A DNA stretch of 7,216 bases from Candidatus Methanophagales archaeon (GTDB taxonomy: Archaea; Halobacteriota; Syntropharchaeia; Alkanophagales; Methanospirareceae), in NCBI GenBank assembly GCA_003601795.1, contig PIXU01000244.1, forward strand, positions 1 to 7,216. The letters run 5' to 3'. The translations under genes and the position numbers were made by a program. Within the stretch, counting starts at the first letter, position 1; each line of letters starts with the position of its first letter. A model generated the notes under the pieces. That model searched no databases. It worked only from the letters and a program-made list of their open reading frames with translations, and was not told the origin of the DNA. Of the stretch, positions 1 to 5,354 are shown one piece after another.

Positions 1-1
1 A

Positions 2-991
2 GTTAGACAGAAGAAGGAATTAGAGGTGGAAAAAGTACACGAAATGCGTGAACTTGAACGGTGGAGAAAGGAATTGGAGACGATAAAGAATGATTTATCG
101 CCCATTATAGAAGTGGAATTTGATGAAAATGCATATAAAGATGTTATATCCGCTCTAAAGAGCCTTGAGGTGGTGTATCGTGAGATAATCGGGTTAAAAG
201 CAGAGATAGGAAGGATGGAGGAAGTAAAAAATAACGTGCGAACGTTAAGTGAACTGGAGAGTAAGATGGTGGCAGATATAACAGCATTGAAGGAGCAAAT
301 AGAGGGATTAGCGTTTGATAAAATGGCATATATAGAGATGAAGGCGAGATACGAGCGAAAGAAGGAGGAGTTGAACGAGGTGAAGTTAAATCTTTTAAGG
401 CATAAGAACGAATTTGAGAACGTTTGCAAGGACATAGAGCGTGTATGGGTGGAGATAGAGGAACAGAAGAGGTTACTGGCAGAGAAGGAGCTTGAAGAGA
501 CAGAAATAGTGTATCTCAATTTGCTTGAGCGCATAATGAACGACTTCAAGGTGTACATGGTGGGCATGATTCGCCCGATGCTATCTGATTACGCATCGGA
601 AATGCTGAGGAGGTTAACGGATGGTAAGTACAGCAAGCTGGAGCTGGATGAGAATTATGACGTCTTCGTTTATGACGAAGGAACGCCATATGTGATAAAC
701 AGGTTCTCAGGTGGTGAGGAGGATTTAGCGAATCTTTGCCTTCGGCTTGCGATTTCCGCGGTTGTCTCGGAAAGAAGTGCGATTCAAACGAATTTTATAA
801 TTCTTGATGAGATTTTCGGCTCTCAGGACGCGCTTCGGAAAAAGAATATTATAACGGCGTTGAACGAGCTCTCAAAGAAGTTCCGGCAGATATTTCTGAT
901 TACGCATATAGAGGAAGTGAAGGATTATATGGAGTATGTATTGAGGGTGACGGAAGACGAGGAAGGAGTGAGCTGGGTGAGGATGGGTTGA
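2..991 (+). CDS. Rad50/SbcC-like coiled-coil ATPase, C-terminal part (5' end outside window)
   Basis: The frame is open to the left edge, so this is the C-terminal part of a longer SMC/Rad50-type ATPase. Numbering from the GTG at 26, residues 1-165 are rich in Glu, Lys, Arg and Leu and look like coiled coil. The C-terminal ABC ATPase lobe follows: signature motif FSGGEED at 227-233, Walker B FIILDE at 257-262, D-loop FGSQDA at 264-269 and the switch histidine H294 in LITHIEEV. The Walker A lobe and any zinc hook or hinge must lie upstream. Members of this family dimerise through ATP and act on DNA ends, in repair (with an Mre11/SbcD-type nuclease) or in defence. No nuclease partner is visible here. 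The gene ends at TGA 989-991, and a restriction-enzyme-like remnant overlaps its last codons in another frame. The ATPase lobe is certain; assignment as true Rad50 rather than a defence-type relative is not. Confidence 0.88.
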   Translation, partial: VRQKKELEVEKVHEMRELERWRKELETIKNDLSPIIEVEFDENAYKDVISALKSLEVVYREIIGLKAEIGRMEEVKNNVRTLSELESKMVADITALKEQIEGLAFDKMAYIEMKARYERKKEELNEVKLNLLRHKNEFENVCKDIERVWVEIEEQKRLLAEKELEETEIVYLNLLERIMNDFKVYMVGMIRPMLSDYASEMLRRLTDGKYSKLELDENYDVFVYDEGTPYVINRFSGGEEDLANLCLRLAISAVVSERSAIQTNFIILDEIFGSQDALRKKNIITALNELSKKFRQIFLITHIEEVKDYMEYVLRVTEDEEGVSWVRMG

Positions 992-1085
992 TACACAGAT
1001 TGATAGGTTGGTTTATGATTTGTACGGGCTGACGGAGGAGGAGATAAAGATGGTAGGAGGAGAAGTCAATATGCAAATTGGATGA
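981..1085 (+). pseudogene. Remnant resembling the C-terminal tail of a TaqI/Eco57I-like restriction-modification protein
   Basis: In a frame different from the upstream ATPase, positions 999-1046 read IDRLVYDLYGLTEEEI, and the frame stops at TGA 1083-1085. From memory of the families, this Leu/Val-Tyr-x-Leu-Tyr-Gly-Leu-Thr-x-x-Glu pattern is the usual last segment of type IIG and TaqI/Eco57I-like methyltransferase-nuclease proteins, near the specificity domain. The open stretch begins only after a stop at 978-980. It has no ATG before the motif (a TTG lies at 1008) and overlaps the end of the ATPase gene. The rest of such a gene is absent, so I read it as a leftover of a deleted gene. It could also be a chance short frame, but the motif match is long for chance. 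Confidence 0.45.
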
Positions 1086-1164
1086 TGCTAAAGGAAATGC
1101 GTGAAGTAAAAAAGATAAACTTGTTAAATTGACCGAAAAATACAAAGAAGTTATCGTAAGGTAA
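1082..1164 (+). pseudogene. Possible small-gene remnant, two frames joined at an A-run
   Basis: An ATG at 1082 overlaps the stop of the preceding remnant (ATGA, 1082-1085), the overlap typical of translationally coupled genes. It reads MMLKEMREVKK up to a run of six A (1108-1113) and then ends at a TGA 16 codons from the start. One base more in the A-run would continue into an adjacent frame reading DKLVKLTEKYKEVIVR, ending at TAA 1162-1164. The joined product would be about 27 residues, charged and helical. I do not recognise it. The evidence is only the protein-like composition and the coupled start, so it may be noncoding. Confidence 0.2.
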
Positions 1165-1188
1165 AAACTCGCTCTATAATGGCATAGC

Positions 1189-1224
1189 AAAAAAGAAAAA
1201 AAAGAGGATTTAATAATAATCCTC
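1189..1224 (-). terminator. Hairpin plus T-tract terminator of the secreted-protein gene
   Basis: A perfect 7-bp inverted repeat (GAGGATT at 1204-1210, AATCCTC at 1218-1224) encloses a 7-base AT loop. On the minus strand it is followed at once by eight T, one C and six T (1203 down to 1189). The hairpin includes the last codons and stop of the 1210-1992 gene, so the coding end and the terminator overlap. Archaeal RNA polymerase mainly terminates at T-tracts; the added stem makes this look like a bacterial-style intrinsic terminator. There is no T-run on the plus strand side, so it would not stop transcripts of the left-hand ATPase gene. Confidence 0.65.
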
Positions 1225-1992
1225 TACTTCAAGTTTCCAGCTATTTAAGTTTGCTGCACCAATATCAAAATAGTAATCACCATTTCCTTCGTAGATGTAT
1301 TGGGTATCGCTGTAATACGGTTGATCACAACTCCAATGACTAACATAACTCACTGTTTCACCTCTGGGATACACAAATACATAAAAATATGGCCAATCAG
1401 AGCTACTACTTACACTCCATTTTACCCGCCACTCATCGCCTTTTATAGTGAAAGGTTGTGTTACTTTATCTTCGCTACCAGTGAACGTAATTACAGAATG
1501 CCATGTCTTTGTTTCAGGTGTTGGCGTTGGTGACGGAGTAGGTGAGGGACGCGGATATGTATGCTCTTCTATCCCTGTGATATTACCTGTTGCGACATTG
1601 ACATATACATCCAGCAATCTATCTGAAGAAGACCATTGAACCATCCAAGTGTTTTTCCCTTTGTAACCTTTGAAATTATATGCCTGAACAGTTGTCATAT
1701 TTGTAGCATTCAAGAAACCTGTAACTGTGGTATTTTCGAATGAAATATCAATTGCCTCACATGGGCTTACTCTATATCCTCCAAACTCATCTTCCGATGA
1801 GGTAATTGTAACTGGAGTGTATGCTGTAATACTAACGTTTTTTTCTGATGTTAATCGCTTTTCTTCATTCATAACAGTTTGCTGATATTTCCATAAATCA
1901 TCTTTATAATCTTCTTGGCTCAGTACACTTACACTAAGAAGACTGGTTATCACTGCAATAGCTACCAAGATTGCTACGATTTGTTTTTTCAT
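1210..1992 (-). CDS. Secreted or membrane-anchored two-domain protein with Pro/Thr linker
   Basis: This 260-residue protein starts with a signal peptide or anchor (KK at 2-3, hydrophobic 5-24, possible cleavage around S25-Q26). The N-terminal domain (about 30-145) ends in a segment with Trp-x-Val-x-Trp and later VYVNVATGNITGIE, resembling the end of PepSY-type domains. A Pro/Ser/Thr linker (147-162) leads to a C-terminal domain (164-260) rich in Trp, Tyr and alternating hydrophobics that looks like a beta-sandwich. It has five N-x-S/T sequons (N52, N87, N95, N98, N137), two cysteines (C78, C222) and no C-terminal anchor. It probably sits outside the cell membrane. The ATG has a near-perfect Shine-Dalgarno 9 bases upstream. 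A hairpin plus T-tract terminator follows. I do not recognise a specific function; the PepSY resemblance is weak. Confidence 0.85.
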   Translation of the reverse strand: MKKQIVAILVAIAVITSLLSVSVLSQEDYKDDLWKYQQTVMNEEKRLTSEKNVSITAYTPVTITSSEDEFGGYRVSPCEAIDISFENTTVTGFLNATNMTTVQAYNFKGYKGKNTWMVQWSSSDRLLDVYVNVATGNITGIEEHTYPRPSPTPSPTPTPETKTWHSVITFTGSEDKVTQPFTIKGDEWRVKWSVSSSSDWPYFYVFVYPRGETVSYVSHWSCDQPYYSDTQYIYEGNGDYYFDIGAANLNSWKLEVEDYY

Positions 1993-2001
1993 TTTTCTTT
2001 T

Positions 2002-2011
2002 ATCACCTCCT
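2002..2011 (-). promoter_or_regulatory. Strong Shine-Dalgarno for the secreted-protein gene
   Basis: On the minus strand these bases read AGGAGGTGAT, the full complement of the conserved 3' end of 16S rRNA, with a 9-base spacer to the ATG at 1992-1990. It fixes that start codon. It is far stronger than the sites before secY, mvhD or hdrA in this window. Confidence 0.85.
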
Positions 2012-2043
2012 AATTTTATTCATTCCAATTTTATCGGAGGTAT

Positions 2044-2255
2044 TCATCCTTTCTTTTTCTTCCGATTGTGGATTGTTGGACAACCTCCTATAAACAAAAT
2101 GTTACCCAAGGCGAAATAGAGAATAAGTATGGCGATGGTAAATGCAAGTTTTGTCTTGAGTGGAACATGTCTTCTGGGGCGTTCAACCATCGAGATTTTA
2201 GTTAAAAAAGCCGTCAACGCATCCCTAAATCCTACCCCTTTCACCCCTGCTTCAT
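2044..2255 (-). pseudogene. Truncated, frame-disrupted copy of the secY 5' end
   Basis: From GTG 2244 this encodes 66 residues. Residues 8-53 match the N-terminus of the adjacent SecY (cytoplasmic MVERP segment, KTKLA and first membrane helix) at 29 of 46 positions by my count. The DNA of 2101-2223 aligns without gaps to 3634-3756 at 85 of 123 bases. Homology stops after residue 53; a short Lys-rich tail and TGA (2046-2044) follow. A better start, ATG at 2255-2253, has AAGGAG (2269-2264) eight bases upstream but runs into TGA after four codons, suggesting a frameshift just after the original start. It lies directly downstream of the secY terminator. It is most likely a decayed tandem copy or the remnant of a second secY. 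Alternatively it is a GTG-started one-helix protein (membrane segment about 32-54). Confidence 0.75.
2089..2094 (-). promoter_or_regulatory. Possible TATA box for the secreted-protein gene
   Basis: The minus strand reads TTTATA here, inside the 3' end of the broken secY copy. A start site about 25 bases downstream would lie near 2064 and give a leader of about 70 bases that contains the strong Shine-Dalgarno. No clear purine-rich BRE precedes it. A weaker AT-rich alternative at about 2025-2034 would start transcription at or past the Shine-Dalgarno and so fits less well. Confidence 0.25.
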
Positions 2256-2276
2256 AATATACTCTCCTTAGCTATG

Positions 2277-2310
2277 AAAAAAGTAGAGGTATCCTCAAAC
2301 CTGATACCTC
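2277..2310 (-). terminator. Hairpin plus T-tract terminator of the rpl15-secY transcript
   Basis: A perfect 8-bp inverted repeat (GAGGTATC at 2286-2293, GATACCTC at 2303-2310) has a 9-base loop and starts ten bases past the secY stop. On the minus strand it is followed by CTAC and six T (2282-2277). This fits an intrinsic-type terminator ending the rpl15-secY transcript before the broken secY copy. Confidence 0.7.
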
Positions 2311-2319
2311 ACACTACAA

Positions 2320-3777
2320 TTATTCCTCGCCGAAGAATCGTCTCATCGCCGGGAACATCTCCATCATCTGCTCAGATGCCACGTCCTCATAAAGTCTGTA
2401 AGCGATACTCACAGCCAGAAGTAAGCCAGTGCCTGATGCCTGCCCAAGTGTGCCGAACATGTTTGCAACCACGCACAACACACCCAAGATAGCACCACCC
2501 ATGAGTGCTATTTTCGGTATATAACCTTCCATCATCCGCTCTATCGTTGCCGGACTTCTTCGATGTCCAGGAATTTGCATCCCGGAGCGATGTATTTGCG
2601 CTGCCACATCCTTTGCCCCCATCCCGGTGGTATTTATCCAGAATAGTGCAAATATCGCACCACCAATGACCATAAAAGAAAGGTCAACAGCCAATCTCGT
2701 GACAACCTGCCATCCCGCATAAGGCATTGTTGTAAGACCTGGGAACCAATCCCAAGGACTATAAACAGGGTCGAGATAATACATCAAGCCTGATACTGCA
2801 CTGCCTGTTGCTTCGTCATACGTCCCGAATATTGTAATTCCACGAGTATAAAACATCCTTCCAAAACCCTGTATGCTTGTCTGCAAAGCCCTTACAAGAA
2901 TCATCGGAAGCACGCTTGCGTATAACAGCTTAATTGGGAATCTACCGCGTGCACCTCTTGCCAGTGAATGCGCCAGCGGTATCTCTAAGCGAGTACTTTC
3001 AAGATATACAACGAGGAAAAATACCGCAATGGTTGAGATAAGCGCTATCAGGTGATTCTCGAAAAGGAAAGTTATTCCTCCCTCCAATATCTCGTATGGT
3101 GCTACTTCCCTCGCTATTTGTATCCATCTTGGTATTACACCCACTGCCCATCCTCCAACTTGAATTGGACTTATAAGACCGGTAATTACCTGTTGCGAAA
3201 CGCCTGCGAGAATGAACAACGAAACACCTGAACCTATACCCCATTTCGATACCACTTCATCCATGAAGTAAATAAGCATGCCCCCGATAAAGACCTGAAT
3301 GAAGAGCATGGCGGAGATGAACTGCAGAGATACACCAAGCAGTGATGCTATTCCTGGGTCCGGCTTATAAAAGCCCACCACATAAGTCAGGCTAATGAAC
3401 GCAGCGAAGACCACAACAAGCAGTTTCTGTATGTTTTGATAAAACGCTTGGTCTCTGGGGTCGCTCAAGTTCAATTTTAGGATCCCAGCACCAACAAGAA
3501 GCTGCAAAACAATGGAAGCATCAACGATCGGCATGATTCCGAGAGCAGTCAGCGAGAATCGTTCACCCGCGAATATTGCTCGCCATCTGCCGAAAAGGTC
3601 CATTGATTCTGGAGATAGCCCGAATAAGGGAACATTACCCAGAGCAAAAAAGAGAATGAGTATGCCAGCAGTCCAGGCTAACTTCGTTTTAAAATGAACG
3701 TGCCACCCTGGACGTTCAACCATGGGGAATTTACTTAAAATAGACGTTAATGCATCTTTTAAAGCTGTCTCGTTCAT
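2320..3777 (-). CDS. secY: Protein translocase subunit SecY (archaeal Sec61 alpha)
   Basis: SecY forms the protein-conducting channel of the cytoplasmic membrane, together with SecE and Sec61-beta in archaea. The 485-residue product shows the usual order: cytoplasmic MVERP region (19-23), first helix about 34-53, plug and second helix with LTALGIMPIVDASIVLQLL (76-94), the second SecY signature around MDEVVSKWGIGSGVSLFIL (172-190), the cytoplasmic basic loop LARGARGRF (272-280) that contacts ribosomes or partners, a large extracellular loop at about 308-355, a second cytoplasmic loop around GHRRSP (404-409) and a final membrane helix about 448-462. It is somewhat longer than the shortest archaeal SecYs, which is common in methanogen-type lineages. 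The ATG lies 11 bases after the rpl15 stop with no good Shine-Dalgarno at normal distance, so coupling to rpl15 translation is likely. An in-frame stop just upstream (3780-3778) excludes a longer start. The usual neighbour adk does not follow. Confidence 0.97.
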   Translation of the reverse strand: MNETALKDALTSILSKFPMVERPGWHVHFKTKLAWTAGILILFFALGNVPLFGLSPESMDLFGRWRAIFAGERFSLTALGIMPIVDASIVLQLLVGAGILKLNLSDPRDQAFYQNIQKLLVVVFAAFISLTYVVGFYKPDPGIASLLGVSLQFISAMLFIQVFIGGMLIYFMDEVVSKWGIGSGVSLFILAGVSQQVITGLISPIQVGGWAVGVIPRWIQIAREVAPYEILEGGITFLFENHLIALISTIAVFFLVVYLESTRLEIPLAHSLARGARGRFPIKLLYASVLPMILVRALQTSIQGFGRMFYTRGITIFGTYDEATGSAVSGLMYYLDPVYSPWDWFPGLTTMPYAGWQVVTRLAVDLSFMVIGGAIFALFWINTTGMGAKDVAAQIHRSGMQIPGHRRSPATIERMMEGYIPKIALMGGAILGVLCVVANMFGTLGQASGTGLLLAVSIAYRLYEDVASEQMMEMFPAMRRFFGEE

Positions 3778-3788
3778 CTAAGCAATAG

Positions 3789-4238
3789 TCACACTCCACT
3801 CGCCGCTTCCACCTCTACTTTTACTTCTCCACCTGCGCGCTCTATCTTCTCCTTTGCCGTCCTCGAAATTTTGTTCGCTTTAAGTGTCAGCTTTCTCGTT
3901 ACTTCTCCCTTCCCCAATATTTTTTCTATTCCAAGTTGAGCGGTATCAAGATAAATACCACTGCCATCCGTTTTCTCCTCTGCTTTTCCTTCTTCTATCA
4001 GCCCTGCCAGCATCTCCTCTAACTCTCCTACATTCACCGTTTTCTCGATGCGATTTCGGAGAGGCAGTTGTGATTTGTTTTTTCCCTTCCTTATGCCCTT
4101 TTTCAACGACCACACAAAATGATGTCCGTATGCACCTGCGTTACCTGAACCACCTTTGCTCCCCTTTCCTCTCCTCTTCTTATGTGAGCCGCCACCACAG
4201 GTTCTTGTTCCTCTTATCTTTTTTATCCTCTTCTTCAT
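3789..4238 (-). CDS. rpl15: 50S ribosomal protein uL15 (archaeal L15)
   Basis: This is a protein of the large ribosomal subunit that threads a basic, glycine-rich N-terminal arm through 23S rRNA. From the ATG at 4238 it is 149 residues. The Gly/Arg/Lys-rich segment from GTRTCGGGSHKKRRGKG (10-26) to GNAG is characteristic of archaeal/eukaryotic uL15. The C-terminal L15 signature, LGKGEVTRKLTLKANKISR onward, spans about 109-139. A GTG at 4256-4254 would add six residues (MEIKER). I prefer the ATG because the sequence before it (GGAGATAAAGGAG) looks like ribosome-binding sequence, and the predicted transcription start falls near the GTG. rpl15 is the first gene of the leftward rpl15-secY unit. 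In many euryarchaea other spc-operon genes such as rpl30 precede it; here a divergent tbp gene does. Confidence 0.95.
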   Translation of the reverse strand: MKKRIKKIRGTRTCGGGSHKKRRGKGSKGGSGNAGAYGHHFVWSLKKGIRKGKNKSQLPLRNRIEKTVNVGELEEMLAGLIEEGKAEEKTDGSGIYLDTAQLGIEKILGKGEVTRKLTLKANKISRTAKEKIERAGGEVKVEVEAASGV

Positions 4239-4276
4239 CCTCTCCTTTATCTCCACAAAGCATAATTTTAATATTC

Positions 4277-4282
4277 TATATA
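4277..4282 (-). promoter_or_regulatory. TATA box candidate for rpl15-secY
   Basis: The minus strand reads TATATA, preceded by a purine-rich GTAAAG that fits the archaeal BRE loosely. Initiation about 25 bases downstream would fall near 4253. That gives a leader of roughly 15 bases before ATG 4238, just enough to carry GGAGATAAAGGAG. Position, composition and gene arrangement agree; there is no direct evidence of use. Confidence 0.5.
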
Positions 4283-4288
4283 CTTTAC

Positions 4289-4296
4289 TTTTTATA
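4289..4296 (+). promoter_or_regulatory. TATA box candidate for the tbp cluster
   Basis: The plus strand reads TTTTTATA. A start site about 25 bases downstream would be near 4318-4322, giving a leader of about 30 bases with GGAG/GAGGG motifs before ATG 4350. The upstream bases are not a good BRE. A second AT-rich option is TTTTTTAT at 4317-4324, which would start transcription only a few bases before the ATG. Confidence 0.35.
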
Positions 4297-4349
4297 CTCC
4301 TTAATAGAACAGATAGTTTTTTATGTTATAAGGAGAGGGTTGAGGGGAG

Positions 4350-4901
4350 ATGACAAAAATAGATATAAAGGTAGAAAATGTGGTAGCAAATGCAAGGATT
4401 GCTGATTACCTGGACTTGCAATATATAGAATCGAAGTTAGAAGATGCGGTGTTCACAAAGAAGAAATTTCCTGGGTTGGTGTATCGAACGCGAAAGCCGA
4501 AGTCCGCTTTCCTTATCTTTCGTTCCGGGAAAGTAGTGTGTACAGGCTCTAAAACTGCAGAAGGTGTGCGGGCGGTGATGGATAAGCTTAGTTCAGATCT
4601 CAGAAGCATAGGCATAGATGTGGTGGAGCATCCGGAGTTCAGGGTGCAAAATATCGTTGCTTCTGCCAATATCGGAAAGGAACTCAACTTAGGTGCTATT
4701 GTGGTGGGGTTAGAGCTTGAAGGTATGGAGTACGAGCCTGAGGTTTTTCCGGGGTTAGTGTATCGAATAGACGATCCCAAGAGTGCGATATTGATCTTTA
4801 GCTCAGGAAGGTTGGTTATCACAGGGGGGAAGACGGTAGAGGATTGTAAGAAGTCAGTGGATGTATTGCTTAGCAAATTAAAGGACTTAGAGCTAATTTA
4901 A
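4350..4901 (+). CDS. tbp: TATA-binding protein (general transcription factor)
   Basis: TBP recognises TATA boxes and, with TFB, recruits archaeal RNA polymerase. The 183-residue product is the usual archaeal length and is made of two direct repeats (about 5-92 and 96-183). Each repeat has FPGLVYR (40-46 and 133-139) and a (F)LIFxSG strand. The four phenylalanines expected to kink the DNA are F40, F57, F133 and F150, and the paired minor-groove asparagines are N10 (VENVVAN) and N101 (VQNIVAS). No acidic C-terminal tail is present. The ATG at 4350 follows purine-rich sequence (AAGGAGAGGG at 4330-4339). The gene diverges from rpl15 and ends 9 bases before mvhD, so it probably leads the mvhD-hdrA transcript. 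Nothing appears broken. Confidence 0.97.
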   Translation: MTKIDIKVENVVANARIADYLDLQYIESKLEDAVFTKKKFPGLVYRTRKPKSAFLIFRSGKVVCTGSKTAEGVRAVMDKLSSDLRSIGIDVVEHPEFRVQNIVASANIGKELNLGAIVVGLELEGMEYEPEVFPGLVYRIDDPKSAILIFSSGRLVITGGKTVEDCKKSVDVLLSKLKDLELI

Positions 4902-4910
4902 AAGTCAAAA

Positions 4911-5354
4911 ATGGAAGCGAAATTTGAGCCCAAAATAGTGGCTTTCTGCTGCAACTGGTGCTCTTACGCGGGTGCAGACCTCGCAGGTGTATCACGCTAT
5001 CAATATCCACCGGGGGTGAGGATAGTAAGGGTAATGTGCTCTGGAAGGGTAGACCCCGTTTTTATTTTCGATGCATTCAAAAACGGTGCTGATGGTGTCA
5101 TTGTTACGGGTTGCCATCCAGGGGATTGCCATTACGTCTCGGGTAACCTGAATGCGGAGCAAAGAGTAGGAAATACCAGGAAAGCGTTGGAGTATTTAGG
5201 GCTTGGAGCGGAAAGGCTTCGCCTGGAATGGATCTCCGCATCGGAGGGAATGAAGTTTGCAAAGGTGATGCAAGAGTTTGCAGCGGAGATAACAAAGTTG
5301 GGGCCTTCCCCAATAAAAATTTATTCTAATGATCAAAATGGTGAAAAGCGATAA
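4911..5354 (+). CDS. mvhD: MvhD-family iron-sulfur protein, electron donor subunit to HdrA
   Basis: MvhD carries a [2Fe-2S] cluster and links an electron donor (the Mvh hydrogenase, or F420/formate-oxidising modules in other organisms) to HdrA. The 147-residue product has the family's cysteine pattern: CCNWCSYAGADLAG from C13 (C13, C14, C17), MCSGRVDP (C43) and GCHPGDCHY (C68, C73). Its length is typical of a stand-alone MvhD. It starts 9 bases after tbp without a recognisable Shine-Dalgarno, so translation may depend on the upstream gene. It overlaps hdrA by 26 bases (ATG 5329), implying coupled expression and a shared complex. No hydrogenase subunits are visible, so the input partner is unknown. 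The C-terminal 15 residues are poorly conserved-looking and overlap a hairpin region. Confidence 0.92.
   Translation: MEAKFEPKIVAFCCNWCSYAGADLAGVSRYQYPPGVRIVRVMCSGRVDPVFIFDAFKNGADGVIVTGCHPGDCHYVSGNLNAEQRVGNTRKALEYLGLGAERLRLEWISASEGMKFAKVMQEFAAEITKLGPSPIKIYSNDQNGEKR
5298..5325 (+). repeat. Tandem small inverted repeats at the mvhD-hdrA junction
   Basis: A perfect 6-bp stem (TTGGGG 5298-5303, CCCCAA 5308-5313) with a 4-base loop is followed by an AT palindrome (AATAAA 5312-5317, TTTATT 5320-5325), just before the hdrA ATG at 5329. It lies within the mvhD reading frame. It could be an RNA element affecting coupling or processing, but the stems are short and chance is possible. Confidence 0.3.

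Noticed and set aside
900..1190. Minus-strand 96-codon frame over the ATPase end and the following gap
   Set aside because: Its composition is low-complexity Ser/Leu/Pro from complementing purine-rich coding DNA. It has no start signal, and it overlaps the certain 3' end of the ATPase gene.
3884..4405. Long open frame on the plus strand opposite rpl15
   Set aside because: It is antisense to rpl15, crosses the divergent promoter region and runs into tbp out of frame. Its Ser/Leu/Pro-rich composition is that of a complement of a Lys/Glu-rich gene.
4536..4790. Internal repeat with two FPGLVYR copies, as a possible duplication event
   Set aside because: The two-fold repeat is the normal TBP fold, not a recent duplication.
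4406..4876. 156-codon minus-strand frame inside tbp
   Set aside because: It is antisense to tbp; the apparent repeat in it simply mirrors the two TBP repeats.
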